Positions 15,795-25,244 of a stretch of 64,000 nt of DNA are shown one piece after another; positions within the stretch are counted from its first letter, which is position 1, and each line of letters begins with the position of its first letter. Source of the DNA: Paenarthrobacter ureafaciens. Lineage in GTDB: Bacteria > Actinomycetota > Actinomycetes > Actinomycetales > Micrococcaceae. Below the pieces are notes generated by a model. It was not told the origin of the DNA. It made no database searches and saw nothing but the letters and a program-made list of their open reading frames with translations. The stretch covers positions 1,426,001 to 1,490,000 of the forward strand of contig NZ_SBHM01000007.1 in the NCBI RefSeq assembly GCF_004028095.1. Direction: 5' to 3'. A program made the translations under genes and the position numbers.

Positions 15795-16283
15795 CTAGTG
15801 GCCTTCTGCTGCGAAACGCCTGATGGAAGCCTCAAGCTCGGCTTCGGCGGCGGCACGGTCGCCCCAACCCTCGGCCTTGACCCACTTGCCCGGCTCGAGG
15901 TCCTTGTAGCGGGTGAAGAAGTGCTCGATTTCCTTGATCAGGAACTCGTTGACGTCGCTGACTTCCTGGATGTGGTCGAAGCGTGCATCCGCGGGAACGC
16001 AGAGAACCTTGGCGTCTCCGCCGCCGTCGTCCGTCATGTTGAAGACGCCGATCGGGCGGGATTCAACGATGACGCCCGGGTGGAGGTCGAAGTCCTGCAG
16101 GAGCACCAGTGCGTCCAGCGGGTCGCCGTCTTCGCCCAGCGTGTTCTCGAAGAAGCCGTAGTGCGTGGGGTACTGCATGGAGGTGAACAGCACGCGGTCC
16201 AGGCGGACACGGCCGGTTTCGTGGTCGACTTCGTACTTGACGCGCGATCCCTTGGGGATCTCGATGGTCACGTCGTGCTTCAT
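15795..16283 (-). CDS. ppa: Inorganic pyrophosphatase
   Basis: A 162-residue soluble family I pyrophosphatase, which hydrolyses PPi to two phosphates and drives biosynthetic reactions. The active-site motif [11 protein letters not shown], with the three Asp residues of the D-x-D-P-x-D signature, is intact. The N-terminal lines [20 protein letters not shown] and [11 protein letters not shown] also match the family, and the length is typical of bacterial enzymes. AAGGAG lies 6 nt before the ATG at 16283. It is divergent from the dacB-type gene, with 212 bp between them. Confidence 0.96.
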   Translation of the reverse strand: MKHDVTIEIPKGSRVKYEVDHETGRVRLDRVLFTSMQYPTHYGFFENTLGEDGDPLDALVLLQDFDLHPGVIVESRPIGVFNMTDDGGGDAKVLCVPADARFDHIQEVSDVNEFLIKEIEHFFTRYKDLEPGKWVKAEGWGDRAAAEAELEASIRRFAAEGH

Positions 16284-16495
16284 GGAATGCTCCTTGACGG
16301 GTGTGGGTGGGGCTGGCTTCGCCTGTAACGGAGACCGCCGAAAACCGGCAGCCCCCAGGCAGTCTGCTCAGTCCAGGGCTGGCGGCAGGCAAAAGTACAG
16401 CCGACGCCGCCGACTACTATTGAGGATATAGGGAGACACCCGGGTTTCTTGAACCGGCGGGGGACATTTCAAGACTGACAGGACCAAGCAACTGC
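16284..16495. promoter_or_regulatory. Divergent intergenic region between ppa and the dacB-type gene
   Basis: 212 bp that must carry the start signals for both divergent genes. The plus-strand side has an AT-rich patch (ACTACTATTGAGGATATAG near 16411-16430) that could hold a -10 element. I cannot assign a -35 with confidence, and no strong repeat or riboswitch is seen. Confidence 0.35.
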
Positions 16496-17941
16496 ATGAA
16501 GGGCGTTGAAAACGGGGCTGCCCGCAGGGGACTGTCCGCGGCGTGGGGGCGCCTTAAATGGCCCATGCTGTTGGCCGTCGTCCTGTTGTGTGCCGCAGTG
16601 CTGATCGGGTCCGGACTCGCACCCGGGCTCTGGAATGCGCCCAAACCGCCGCCCCCTGTTCCCGCGTGGCAACAGCAACCCACCAGCCTGGCCACCACAA
16701 AAGCTGTTCTCCCCTTGGACAAGGACGCCCCCAAACCCACCAGGGCTGAGCTCACACGTCTCCTGGAGGCCACGCTGAAGCCCGACGGCGAGGGATCCAT
16801 GACGGGCGTAGTGCTCGATGCCGCCACCGGCGAGGTCCTTTTTGACCGGCAGGCGGACGCCAACCGGATCCCGGCGTCGAACATGAAGTTGTTGACCGCC
16901 GTCGCTGCTTTGAAAGCCTTGGGCCCGGACACCCGACTGACCACCCGCGTAGTGGGTGCCGGCGATCCCGCCACCGTGGTGCTCACCGGTGGCGGGGATG
17001 TCCTGCTGGGTGCCGGCGAATCTGATCCCTCCGCCGTCATGGGACGGGCGGGGCTGGCGTCGCTGGCCGCGGATACCGCCTCGGCCTTGGCAGCTTCCAA
17101 GGTGACGGGACCCGTGACCGTGAAGGTGGACGACTCCCTGTTTTCCGGTCCCGCGTTGAACCCCGCATGGAGCCTGGACGACGTCGCCGCGGGTGAAACG
17201 GCGCCCCTCTATCCGCTGGCGCTCAACTCCGGACGGTATTCACCCACCGTCACCACCGGGCCGCGGCCGCAGGACTCCGCCGCCACCACAGCCCAGGCGT
17301 TTGCCGAGCAACTGGCGGCTGCGGGCGTCAAGGTGGCGCCCGGCGTCGAACGCGGAAAAGGGGTTCCCGGAAAAGTGCTGGCCAGCGCGGAATCAGCCAC
17401 GGTCAGCGAGCAAGTGGACCTGATGCTGGAAGTCTCGGACAACTTCCTCGCCGAAGCGTTGGGCCGCCTGACTGCCGCCGCCTCCCGGCAGGAACCAACG
17501 TACGACGGCGCCACCGCGGCCGTGCGGCAACGGCTGGGGGAGTTGGGAATCACCACGGATTCGATGGAGTTGGCCGATGTGTCCGGCCTTGCCTTGGAGA
17601 ACAAGGTCAGCGCACGGCAGTTTGCCGAGGTGGTCCGGGCCATCACCAGCGGTTCCGAGCTTTCGTTGCGGGCGGCCCTTGACGGCTTTCCCGTCGCGGG
17701 GCTGACGGGCACGCTGGATGACAGGTACATCGACGCGGGCACGGCCGAAGGTGCCGGGCTGGTCAGGGCCAAGACGGGCACCCTCAATACGGTGATCGCC
17801 CTCAGCGGCTACGTGGTGGACGCCGACGGCCGGCTCCTGGTCTTCTCCTTCATTGGCAATGGGCTGGAGCCGGGGGCTGCAGGGAACAAGGTGGCTATGG
17901 ACCGTTCGGCGTCGGTGTTGGCTTCGTGCGGTTGCCGCTGA
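16496..17941 (+). CDS. dacB: D-alanyl-D-alanine carboxypeptidase/endopeptidase (PBP4, S13 family)
   Basis: A 481-residue extracytoplasmic enzyme that trims peptidoglycan peptides. An N-terminal membrane segment or uncleaved signal (MLLAVVLLCAAVLIGSGLAP) is at about residues 22-42. The three penicillin-binding motifs are SNMK near residue 127, SDN near residue 313 (LEVSDNFLAEALG) and KTG near residue 425 (RAKTGTLNTVIALSG). The length suits class C PBP4. The ribosome site is weak (AGGA 12 nt upstream of ATG 16496). The dacB, metalloprotease, tilS, hpt and ftsH order is common in actinobacteria and supports the call. Confidence 0.92.
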   Translation: MKGVENGAARRGLSAAWGRLKWPMLLAVVLLCAAVLIGSGLAPGLWNAPKPPPPVPAWQQQPTSLATTKAVLPLDKDAPKPTRAELTRLLEATLKPDGEGSMTGVVLDAATGEVLFDRQADANRIPASNMKLLTAVAALKALGPDTRLTTRVVGAGDPATVVLTGGGDVLLGAGESDPSAVMGRAGLASLAADTASALAASKVTGPVTVKVDDSLFSGPALNPAWSLDDVAAGETAPLYPLALNSGRYSPTVTTGPRPQDSAATTAQAFAEQLAAAGVKVAPGVERGKGVPGKVLASAESATVSEQVDLMLEVSDNFLAEALGRLTAAASRQEPTYDGATAAVRQRLGELGITTDSMELADVSGLALENKVSARQFAEVVRAITSGSELSLRAALDGFPVAGLTGTLDDRYIDAGTAEGAGLVRAKTGTLNTVIALSGYVVDADGRLLVFSFIGNGLEPGAAGNKVAMDRSASVLASCGCR

Positions 17942-18026
17942 GGGGTTTGCTCTTGCTGGGCCTTTGGTGGGGGCTTGAAGCTCCGCGTGGAGCGAACTTA
18001 AGCGCTGGCTGTCAGCCAGGTGTGGT

Positions 18027-19160
18027 GTGATGGACCCTATGGTGACTTCCGCCCGTGATTCGTCAGCAGGGACACCTTCCCTGATCAATTGGGACCTGGC
18101 TGCCTCCACGGCCGCCCGGCTGGCCCCTCCAGGCCCGGCGCTCAGTGCCGGGGAGATCGGCAAAGCCGTGGAGAACCTCCGGTTCAACGCCGATGTCTCC
18201 GTGCCGCATGTCCATGACATCACGGGTCTCGACGCGGCGCGGGACCTCCGCGACTCCCATGTTTTGGTGGTGGACCGGGCGTCTTGGTCGAAGGCGAACA
18301 CCCAAAGTTTCTCCGTCATGCTGCAGCCGGCCCTGCAGAAGATGCTGGAACACCGGCACGGGTCCTCCATGAGCCCCGCGGCGGCCAACGCCAGCGGCGC
18401 CATCACGGGAAGCCAACTCGGTGCCATCCTCGCCTTCCTGTCCAGCAAGGTCCTTGGCCAGTACGATCCCTTTGCCGCCATGGCGCCCGGTTCCAACGTG
18501 CCGCCGGGTGGACGCCTCCTCCTTGTGGCGCCGAACATCATCTCCGTGGAACGCGAACTGAATGTCCACCCTGACGACTTCCGCCTGTGGGTCTGCCTGC
18601 ATGAGCAGACACACCGCGTGCAGTTCGCCGCGGCGCCGTGGCTGCGTCATCACATGCTGGAGGAGATCGAGAAGCTCAGCACGCACCTGCTGGGGAACAT
18701 GGATTCCTTGGTGGAACGGGCCAGTGCAGTGGCCAAGTCGCTCAAGGACCGCACGGCTTCGGGCAACGTTCCCGGCCGCGGTGCCATCCTGGACCTGCTC
18801 CAGGACCCCGAGGAAAAAGCAGCGATCTCGCACATCACGGCCGTCATGAGTCTGCTCGAGGGCCACGCGAACGTGGTCATGGACGCCGTCGATTCCAGCA
18901 TCGTTCCGTCCGTGAAGACCATTCGCCAGCGGTTCAACGATCGCGGCAAGGACCGCGGGATCATCGAGAAGTTCATCCGCAACATCCTTGGCCTCGATGC
19001 CAAGATGCGCCAGTACACCGACGGCGCCAAGTTTGTCCGCGGCGTGGTGGATGTGGCCGGAATGGACGGCTTCAACAAGGTCTGGGAACACGCCGGGAAC
19101 CTGCCCACGGAAGAAGAAATCCATGACTCCAAGCTCTGGCTTGAGCGGATGGGGCTTTGA
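18027..19160 (+). CDS. Zinc-dependent metalloprotease, DUF2342 family
   Basis: A 377-residue protein. The metal-binding HExxH motif is in LHEQTHRVQF near residue 191. The flanking LRHHMLEEIEKL and the downstream LEGHANVVMDAVD, which supplies a further His and Glu, are typical of the actinobacterial DUF2342 family. No signal peptide is seen. Several starts are close together (GTG 18027, ATG 18030, ATG 18039); an AGG at 18018-18020 fits any of the first two. The stop overlaps the TTG start of tilS. The biological substrate is not known. Confidence 0.85.
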   Translation: MMDPMVTSARDSSAGTPSLINWDLAASTAARLAPPGPALSAGEIGKAVENLRFNADVSVPHVHDITGLDAARDLRDSHVLVVDRASWSKANTQSFSVMLQPALQKMLEHRHGSSMSPAAANASGAITGSQLGAILAFLSSKVLGQYDPFAAMAPGSNVPPGGRLLLVAPNIISVERELNVHPDDFRLWVCLHEQTHRVQFAAAPWLRHHMLEEIEKLSTHLLGNMDSLVERASAVAKSLKDRTASGNVPGRGAILDLLQDPEEKAAISHITAVMSLLEGHANVVMDAVDSSIVPSVKTIRQRFNDRGKDRGIIEKFIRNILGLDAKMRQYTDGAKFVRGVVDVAGMDGFNKVWEHAGNLPTEEEIHDSKLWLERMGL

Positions 19161-20299
19161 GTTCACCTGCTGTCCTGCCGGGTAAAGGACGACGCCGGCC
19201 CGGCCGTTTGGCTCCGGTCGTCGGCAAAGCGCGCAGGTTGTTGCAGGACGCCTTGGCCGACGCCGGATACCCGTCGCGGTTACTCGTGGCCTGCAGTGGT
19301 GGGCCGGATTCCATGGCGTTGGCCGCTGTGGCCGCCTACTTTGCACGCCGCGGCCACGTTGACGGGCACCCGGTGTCCGTGGCCGGCGTCGTTGTTGACC
19401 ATCAACTGCAACCTGGGTCTGCGGAGGTTGCCGCGAAGGCGGCGGCGGCATTGCGCGAACTGGGTCTTTCTTCCGTTGAAGTGCGGACAGTGCAGGTGGC
19501 GTCCACCGGCTTCGGACCGGAAGCGGCGGCCCGCGACGCCCGGCATGCTGCGCTCAACGCTGCAGCAGATGACCTTGGCTGTGAAGCGATCCTGCTGGGC
19601 CACACCCTGGACGACCAGGCCGAACAGGTGCTCCTCGGGCTCGCCCGTGGTTCCGGCACGCGGTCGTTGGCCGGCATGCGCCCGGCGCGCGGCCGTTTGC
19701 TGCGCCCCTTTCTGGGCCTTCGACGGGCCGAGACCTTGGAAATCTGCGCGGTCGAGGAACTCGAACCCTGGCATGATCCCACCAACTCTGATCCGTCGTT
19801 CGCCAGGTCCCGGACCCGTGTGGAAGTCATGCCGGTTCTTGAGGAGAAACTGGGACCCGGCGTCGCCGAATCCCTGGCCCGTACCGCGGCAATCCTGCAG
19901 CAGGACGCCGATTTCCTTGAGGAACTTGCCAGCGAGACGTATCTCTCGCTCGTGCAAAAGACTTCCGACGGTGCCTGGCTGCCTGAAGATGCCGTCCGGG
20001 ACCTGCCTCCCGCGCTCCGGTTCCGCGTTATCGCGAAGGCAGCGGCCGACGTCGGAGGCCAACAACCCGGCTACGGGCGCCTTCAAGCCGCGGAAGCGCT
20101 GCTTCGCAGGAAGGGTTCGGCAGGGCCCGTTGAACTTCCCGGCCACGTGAGCGTGTACCGGCTCTCCCTCAGCGATCTGGAGCAGGAACGGGCCACTGCG
20201 GATGCTTCTCCCGGTGCCGGAACCCCCGACGGCGTTCCCCGGGAAGCCACGCGCTGTGGGAAGCTAGTATTCCGGCATCACAAATCGTCCCAACAGTAG
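19157..20299 (+). CDS. tilS: tRNA(Ile)-lysidine synthetase
   Basis: A 380-residue enzyme that modifies C34 of tRNA-Ile(CAU) to lysidine using ATP and lysine. The PP-loop SGGPDSMAL is near residue 46. Further motifs include the VDHQLQPGS strand, LGHTLDDQAEQVLLGLARGSG and the segment MRPARGRLLRPFLGL, with a downstream helix pair. The start is TTG 19157, sharing bases with the TGA of the upstream protease gene (translational coupling). hpt follows 29 nt later, as in many actinobacteria. Confidence 0.94.
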   Translation: MSSPAVLPGKGRRRPGRLAPVVGKARRLLQDALADAGYPSRLLVACSGGPDSMALAAVAAYFARRGHVDGHPVSVAGVVVDHQLQPGSAEVAAKAAAALRELGLSSVEVRTVQVASTGFGPEAAARDARHAALNAAADDLGCEAILLGHTLDDQAEQVLLGLARGSGTRSLAGMRPARGRLLRPFLGLRRAETLEICAVEELEPWHDPTNSDPSFARSRTRVEVMPVLEEKLGPGVAESLARTAAILQQDADFLEELASETYLSLVQKTSDGAWLPEDAVRDLPPALRFRVIAKAAADVGGQQPGYGRLQAAEALLRRKGSAGPVELPGHVSVYRLSLSDLEQERATADASPGAGTPDGVPREATRCGKLVFRHHKSSQQ

Positions 20300-20328
20300 C
20301 CGCACCGAGCATTTAACAGGAGCCATTG

Positions 20329-20880
20329 GTGGATTCAAACGACGTCCAGGCAGATCTCAAGCACGTTCTTTACACCAAAGAGCAGATCCAATCCCGCATC
20401 GCTGAGCTGGCGGCCCAGATCGACAAGGACTACGAGGGTCGCGACATCCTGATGGTCGGGGTCCTCAAGGGTGCCGTCATGGTGATGGCCGACCTCGCCC
20501 GCGCCCTGCACAGCCACGTCAGCATGGACTGGATGGCAGTGTCTTCCTATGGTTCGGGTACCCAGTCTTCCGGTGTTGTCCGTATCCTCAAGGACCTCGA
20601 CACCGACCTCATGGGCAAGGACGTCCTGATTGTCGAGGACATCATCGACTCCGGCCTGACCCTTTCCTGGTTGAAGTCCAACCTCGAATCCCGCGGCACG
20701 GCCAGCGTCGAGATCTGCACGGCGTTCCGCAAGCCGGCCGCCGCCAAGGTGGAGATCGATGTCAAGTACGTCGGGTACGACATTCCCAACGAATTCGTGG
20801 TCGGCTACGGCCTCGATTACGCCGAGAAGTACCGCAACCTGGACTTCGTGGGCACGCTGGCTCCGCACGTTTACGAGTAA
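20329..20880 (+). CDS. hpt: Hypoxanthine-guanine phosphoribosyltransferase
   Basis: A 183-residue purine-salvage enzyme. The PRPP-binding loop is [17 protein letters not shown], and the region [20 protein letters not shown] supplies the flexible loop with the Ser-Tyr pair. I chose GTG 20329 because AGGAG (20318-20322) lies 6 nt before it; TTG 20326 is the in-frame alternative. It lies between tilS and the AbiEi-like gene, whereas in related genomes ftsH normally follows directly. Confidence 0.95.
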   Translation: MDSNDVQADLKHVLYTKEQIQSRIAELAAQIDKDYEGRDILMVGVLKGAVMVMADLARALHSHVSMDWMAVSSYGSGTQSSGVVRILKDLDTDLMGKDVLIVEDIIDSGLTLSWLKSNLESRGTASVEICTAFRKPAAAKVEIDVKYVGYDIPNEFVVGYGLDYAEKYRNLDFVGTLAPHVYE

Positions 20881-20897
20881 GCCGCTTCCCGCTTCCG

Positions 20898-21000
20898 GTC
20901 ACCGCCGCACCCGTTTCCGCCACGCGCACCCGTTTCCGCGGGCGTGCTGTCACCGCCGCGCCCCTTCCCGCACGACGCACCCGTAACACCGGGCGCATGC
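20898..21000. repeat. 51-bp imperfect tandem repeat downstream of hpt
   Basis: GTCACCGCCGC starts at 20898 and again at 20949, and the related CGCACCCGT cores recur at the same spacing, giving about two units of 51 bp. The element contains CCGTTTCCGCCACGCGCACC (20911) and CGCACCCGTAACACCGGG (20976-20993). Near copies of both are found on the other side of the AbiEi-like gene at 22177 and 22232. Confidence 0.6.
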
Positions 21001-21026
21001 GGCGCGAAGGGCTGCGGTGTGTGTGC

Positions 21027-22040
21027 TTAAGGGGTGCGGCTGGACCGCAATCCGCCGTCGATGAGGATGTTGGCGAATGCCCTCGGGTTCATCATCTCTC
21101 CCCAATCCCAGCGGATGACGGTCAAACCGAGTGCACGCAATGCGTTTTCGCGGGCCTTTTCATCCATGACTACCTGCTGGATCGTCTTGCCGCCGCGCAG
21201 TTCGCTCCGCAAGTACTTCCCTTGGCCATCAAATTCTCCAACCAAATCCAACTCGGGCCACCAGAAGTCGGTCCGCGCGGTCTTCCCATTCTTCAAAGTG
21301 AAGGTGGCCTGAAGCCGGGGCGCCGGAAAACCCTGAAGAATCATGTTTGCCCGACTGATTGACTCACCGGGGGACTCTGAGTCGGCGGCCGAGAACTCGA
21401 TGATTTTCGAAGCACGTCGCTGCCGGGATGTGGTTGCAATGTTCGACACCGCCTCCTCAAGGGCTTCGAGTTGGAGTGCCGGACCCCAAGGGCTTTCCTT
21501 GTCCCAGTCCGCAGCGTCAGCCGGGGATGGAGCAGTCAGCCCGGACCAAGGATATTGACCCGTCCGAACTGATAGATCCCGGCGGCTCGAGTCGACCACG
21601 GCCAAGGCCTCACCAAAATTCAGTTTGCCTGCTAGTTCGATTGTTGTGCGGGCCTTATCGGTGACCTGGAATCCGCCGAGTTGGCAGACACCCTGATCGA
21701 GGGGCCCCAGTGTCCGGTGGACTCCGTTCTTGGATCGTCCCCCGCGAGGATCATCGGTAAGCGTCTGTAGTTGCCGTGGAACCCCAACCACACCCAGTCC
21801 CCACAGAAGTCCTGCCGTTTTCATAGTGAACACCGGAGATTTGAGGGTGGTGTGGACCAAAGCCGCGGCTAACACTCCGTGCCGTTGGCGCTCGTTAAGG
21901 GCAGCCCAGATCCCTGCCGGAACATAGGCTCCTCTGCGCACACGTATGAGCTCACCCCGCTGCGCCCGCTTGGCAAGAAGACGCGGGTCTTGCCCGATCC
22001 GGGTAGCGTCAGAGCTGAAGATCAGTTTTGAGGAAGGCAT
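21027..22040 (-). CDS. AbiEi-like N-terminal / DUF559-like C-terminal protein
   Basis: A 337-residue protein. The N-terminal 60 residues (LLAKRAQRGELIRVRRGAYV) match the winged helix of AbiEi-type antitoxins and related transcriptional regulators. The C-terminal 110 residues resemble a DUF559/Vsr-like nuclease fold, with FWWPELDLVGEFDGQGKY, a following KA-rich helix (MDEKARENALRALG) and the final LTVIRWDW. Such solo proteins are widespread in actinobacteria; whether they act as antitoxin, nuclease or regulator is unsettled. No toxin gene (AbiEii) is next to it. It lies on the opposite strand within an otherwise co-directional housekeeping block and is bordered by short repeats. Confidence 0.72.
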   Translation of the reverse strand: MPSSKLIFSSDATRIGQDPRLLAKRAQRGELIRVRRGAYVPAGIWAALNERQRHGVLAAALVHTTLKSPVFTMKTAGLLWGLGVVGVPRQLQTLTDDPRGGRSKNGVHRTLGPLDQGVCQLGGFQVTDKARTTIELAGKLNFGEALAVVDSSRRDLSVRTGQYPWSGLTAPSPADAADWDKESPWGPALQLEALEEAVSNIATTSRQRRASKIIEFSAADSESPGESISRANMILQGFPAPRLQATFTLKNGKTARTDFWWPELDLVGEFDGQGKYLRSELRGGKTIQQVVMDEKARENALRALGLTVIRWDWGEMMNPRAFANILIDGGLRSSRTP

Positions 22041-22524
22041 GCGGTTAACGGTGCTGGCCGGTCCGGGCCCATAGACAGGCCTGATGACCTGTATGTGGAC
22101 AATTCACTCGATCCGGGTCGCCAAATGCGTATCGCCCGAAAACCGGAGTCCGTACTAAGTCAAGGGAACGCCGCAGCCGCTTCCGCCCCGCGCACCCTTG
22201 CGGCGTGGTCATCGCATCCGCTTCCACCTCGCGCACCCGCAACACCGGGGGCATTTGGCGGGAACGGGCGCGGTGCTCCGGGGGTGTTGGCCGGAGCGGG
22301 GGCATTTGGCGCGTAGGGGTGCGGTGCTCCGCCAACGATGGAGCCAGCCGCGGCTCCAACGGCGGAAACCCGGCGCGCGGCTGTACGCCCAGAGGGAACT
22401 TTTGTGCTTTCCAGTGCGTGAATTACGGGGAACGGTGTATAGCTAGAAACTGAAGCAGCACCATTGCGCGCAGAGGTTGCGCGTTGCAGCACTACCAGGA
22501 GGGACGGGGCACAACCCCGATCAG
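22041..22524. repeat. Repeat-rich intergenic region upstream of ftsH
   Basis: 484 bp without a credible gene. It holds a 51-bp imperfect tandem repeat at 22247-22331: GGGGGCATTTGGCG at 22247 and 22298, and GCGGTGCTCCG at 22270 and 22321. It also holds two copies of a motif related to the left flank of the AbiEi-like gene, at 22177 and 22218. The part next to ftsH (22430-22524) should carry its promoter. AGGAGGGA near 22497 is the best ribosome-site-like sequence, but it is about 20 nt from the ATG. Confidence 0.55.
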
Positions 22525-24594
22525 ATGAAAGCTAAGAATTTCTTCAAGGGCCCGGGCATCTGGATTGTTGTCGTCGTTGGCTTGCTCCTGGTGGCATTCG
22601 CAACTTTGGCTCCCGGCGGCTCTACGAGGATTGACACCAAGGACGGTCTTGAACTCCTCGCCCAGGGCGGCAAGGTGGAGCAGGCCAAGATCTTCGACGC
22701 CGAGAACCGCGTCGACCTGGTGCTCAAGGACAACCTGAACATCGACGGCCAGGACAAGGGCAAGAACGTCCAGTTCTTCTACGTCACGGACCGTGGTCCG
22801 GACGTCGTCAAGGCCGTCACCAACGCCAACCCGGACAAGGGCTTCACGGACCAGCCCGTCGAGAACAACTGGTTCTCCGGTCTGTTCTCCCTCCTCATCC
22901 CGGTGCTGCTGCTGGGTGTCCTGTTCTGGTTCTTGCTCTCCCGCATGCAGGGCGGCGGATCCAAGGTGATGCAGTTCGGCAAGTCCAAGGCCAAGCTGGT
23001 CAACAAGGACATGCCGCAGGTGACGTTTGCCGACGTTGCCGGTGCTGACGAGGCCGTGGAAGAACTTCAGGAAATCAAGGAGTTCCTCCAAGAGCCCGCC
23101 AAGTTCCAGGCCGTAGGCGCCAAGATCCCCAAGGGTGTGCTGCTGTATGGCCCTCCTGGTACTGGTAAGACCCTGCTGGCCCGTGCTGTCGCCGGCGAGG
23201 CAGGCGTTCCGTTCTTCTCCATCTCCGGTTCGGACTTTGTCGAGATGTTCGTGGGCGTCGGCGCGTCCCGTGTCCGCGACCTTTTCGAGCAGGCGAAGGC
23301 CAGCTCGCCGGCCATCATCTTCGTGGATGAGATCGACGCCGTTGGACGTCACCGTGGTGCCGGCATCGGCGGCGGAAATGACGAACGCGAGCAGACTTTG
23401 AACCAGTTGCTGGTTGAAATGGACGGCTTCGACGTCAAGACGAACGTTATCCTGATCGCAGCCACCAACCGCCCGGACGTGCTGGACCCCGCGCTGCTGC
23501 GCCCGGGCCGCTTTGACCGCCAGATCACAGTCGAAGCCCCGGACCTCGTGGGCCGCGAGCAGATCCTGAATGTGCACGCCAAGGGCAAGCCCATGGCCCA
23601 GGGCATCGACCTGCGGGCCGTTGCAAAGAAGACCCCGGGCTACACCGGCGCGGACCTCGCCAACGTCCTCAACGAGGCCGCCCTGCTGACGGCCCGCTCC
23701 AACGCCAACCTTATTGATGACCGCGCACTTGATGAGGCAATCGACCGTGTCATGGCCGGCCCGCAGAAGCGCAGCCGGGTCATGAAGGAACTTGAGCGCA
23801 AGATCACCGCTTATCACGAGGGTGGCCACGCGTTGGTGGCTGCTGCCCTGCGGAACTCGGCTCCGGTCACGAAGATCACCATCCTGCCGCGCGGCCGTGC
23901 CCTTGGCTACACCATGGTGGTCCCCGATGACGACAAGTACTCGGTGACCCGTAACGAACTGCTGGACCAGATGGCCTACGCGATGGGTGGCCGCGTGGCC
24001 GAAGAGATCGTGTTCCATGATCCGTCCACCGGCGCTTCCAACGACATTGAGAAGGCAACGTCCACGGCCCGCAAGATGGTCACCCAGTACGGCATGAGCG
24101 AGCGTGTTGGTGCCGTGAAGCTGGGCCAGGGCGGCGGCGAGCCTTTCCTTGGCCGCGATGCCGCTCAGGAACGTAACTTCTCTGACCAGATTGCCTATGT
24201 GGTGGACGAGGAAGTGCGCCGCCTCATCGACCAGGCGCACGACGAGGCTTACGCCATCCTGACTGAAAACCGCGACATCCTGGACCGTCTCGCCCTCGAA
24301 TTGCTTGAGCGTGAAACCCTGAACCAGGCAGAGATTGCCGACATCTTCCGTGACGTGCGCAAGCGCGATTTCCGCGAGATCTGGCTGTCCAAGGAGTCCC
24401 GTCCCGTCCAGACCATCCCGCCGGTGGAAACCCGCGCGGAGCGGGCCGAGCGGGAGGCCCAGGAGGAAGCGAAGAAGGCCCGCCTGGATGAGCCGCTGGA
24501 CACCGTTGCTCCGCACGCCCAGGGTGTCAGCAGCCAGGAAACCTTCCATGCACCGGGACCCGACGGCGGCAACGACTCTCCGCTTCACGGCTAA
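22525..24594 (+). CDS. ftsH: ATP-dependent zinc metalloprotease FtsH
   Basis: A 689-residue membrane-anchored AAA+ protease that degrades membrane and regulatory proteins. TM1 is at about residues 9-28 ([20 protein letters not shown]) and TM2 at about 120-142 ([20 protein letters not shown]). Walker A GPPGTGKT is near residue 209 and Walker [11 protein letters not shown] follows. The second region of homology has [16 protein letters not shown], and the zinc site HEGGH is near residue 431. The C-terminal tail is Glu/Arg-rich. ATG 22525 is the only start that gives a normal N-terminus. folE follows 10 nt after the stop, so ftsH and the folate genes probably share transcripts. Confidence 0.97.
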   Translation: MKAKNFFKGPGIWIVVVVGLLLVAFATLAPGGSTRIDTKDGLELLAQGGKVEQAKIFDAENRVDLVLKDNLNIDGQDKGKNVQFFYVTDRGPDVVKAVTNANPDKGFTDQPVENNWFSGLFSLLIPVLLLGVLFWFLLSRMQGGGSKVMQFGKSKAKLVNKDMPQVTFADVAGADEAVEELQEIKEFLQEPAKFQAVGAKIPKGVLLYGPPGTGKTLLARAVAGEAGVPFFSISGSDFVEMFVGVGASRVRDLFEQAKASSPAIIFVDEIDAVGRHRGAGIGGGNDEREQTLNQLLVEMDGFDVKTNVILIAATNRPDVLDPALLRPGRFDRQITVEAPDLVGREQILNVHAKGKPMAQGIDLRAVAKKTPGYTGADLANVLNEAALLTARSNANLIDDRALDEAIDRVMAGPQKRSRVMKELERKITAYHEGGHALVAAALRNSAPVTKITILPRGRALGYTMVVPDDDKYSVTRNELLDQMAYAMGGRVAEEIVFHDPSTGASNDIEKATSTARKMVTQYGMSERVGAVKLGQGGGEPFLGRDAAQERNFSDQIAYVVDEEVRRLIDQAHDEAYAILTENRDILDRLALELLERETLNQAEIADIFRDVRKRDFREIWLSKESRPVQTIPPVETRAERAEREAQEEAKKARLDEPLDTVAPHAQGVSSQETFHAPGPDGGNDSPLHG

Positions 24595-24604
24595 GCTTTC
24601 TGAC

Positions 24605-25237
24605 GTGACTCATTTCGACGACGAAGACCTCGCCGCCGCCCACGGCCCAGCCGGCGACTCCAAGGGGGGCCACAAAGTGGACCGCCCCCGCATTGAAGCA
24701 GCGGTTCGTGAGATCCTGCTTGCCATTGGCGAAGACCCCGATCGCGGGGGCCTCAAGGACACGCCGAAGCGCGTGGCCAAGGCCTACGCCGAGGTCTTCG
24801 CGGGCCTTCACCATGACCCCGTGGATGTCCTGTCCACAACGTTCGACCTCGACCATGAAGAGCTTGTCCTCGTCAAGGACATCCCCTTCTACTCGACGTG
24901 CGAACACCACCTCGTTCCGTTCCATGGCGTGGCCCACGTCGGTTACATTCCGTCCCATGACGGTAAGGTGACCGGCCTCAGCAAGCTCGCCCGGCTCGTA
25001 GATATCTACGCCCGCCGCCCGCAGGTGCAGGAGCGCCTCACCACGCAGATCGTTGAGGCGCTGGTAGAGCACCTCAACCCGCGCGGGGCGATCGTCGTCG
25101 TCGAATGTGAACACATGTGCATGTCCATGCGCGGCATTCGCAAGCCCGGCGCAAAGACCGTCACCAGTGCGGTGCGCGGTCAGCTCCATGACCCGGCCAC
25201 CCGCGCCGAGGCCATGAGCCTCATACTCGGAAGGTAA
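24605..25237 (+). CDS. folE: GTP cyclohydrolase I
   Basis: A 210-residue enzyme that converts GTP to 7,8-dihydroneopterin triphosphate, the first step of folate synthesis. Zinc and active-site motifs are [10 protein letters not shown] and [11 protein letters not shown], which supply two Cys and a His. The substrate site includes [20 protein letters not shown]. Start GTG 24605 (VTHFDDED) gives an ordinary short N-terminal extension; a longer frame runs back into ftsH and is not credible. It is the first of four consecutive folate genes, with folP 7 nt downstream. Confidence 0.96.
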   Translation: MTHFDDEDLAAAHGPAGDSKGGHKVDRPRIEAAVREILLAIGEDPDRGGLKDTPKRVAKAYAEVFAGLHHDPVDVLSTTFDLDHEELVLVKDIPFYSTCEHHLVPFHGVAHVGYIPSHDGKVTGLSKLARLVDIYARRPQVQERLTTQIVEALVEHLNPRGAIVVVECEHMCMSMRGIRKPGAKTVTSAVRGQLHDPATRAEAMSLILGR

Positions 25238-25244
25238 GCAATAT

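Noticed and set aside
20898..22331. Repeats around the AbiEi-like gene considered as a CRISPR array
   Set aside because: Only about two imperfect 51-bp units are found on each side, with no alternating unique spacers and no cas genes.
22045..22453. Frames on both strands upstream of ftsH (for example 22045-22359 and 22205-22453) with repeated peptides
   Set aside because: The peptide repeats just reflect the 51-bp DNA repeat, and both strands and several frames are open. There is no ribosome site or family.
22492..24588. 698-residue minus-strand open frame across ftsH
   Set aside because: A reverse-complement shadow of ftsH; it has no recognisable motifs.
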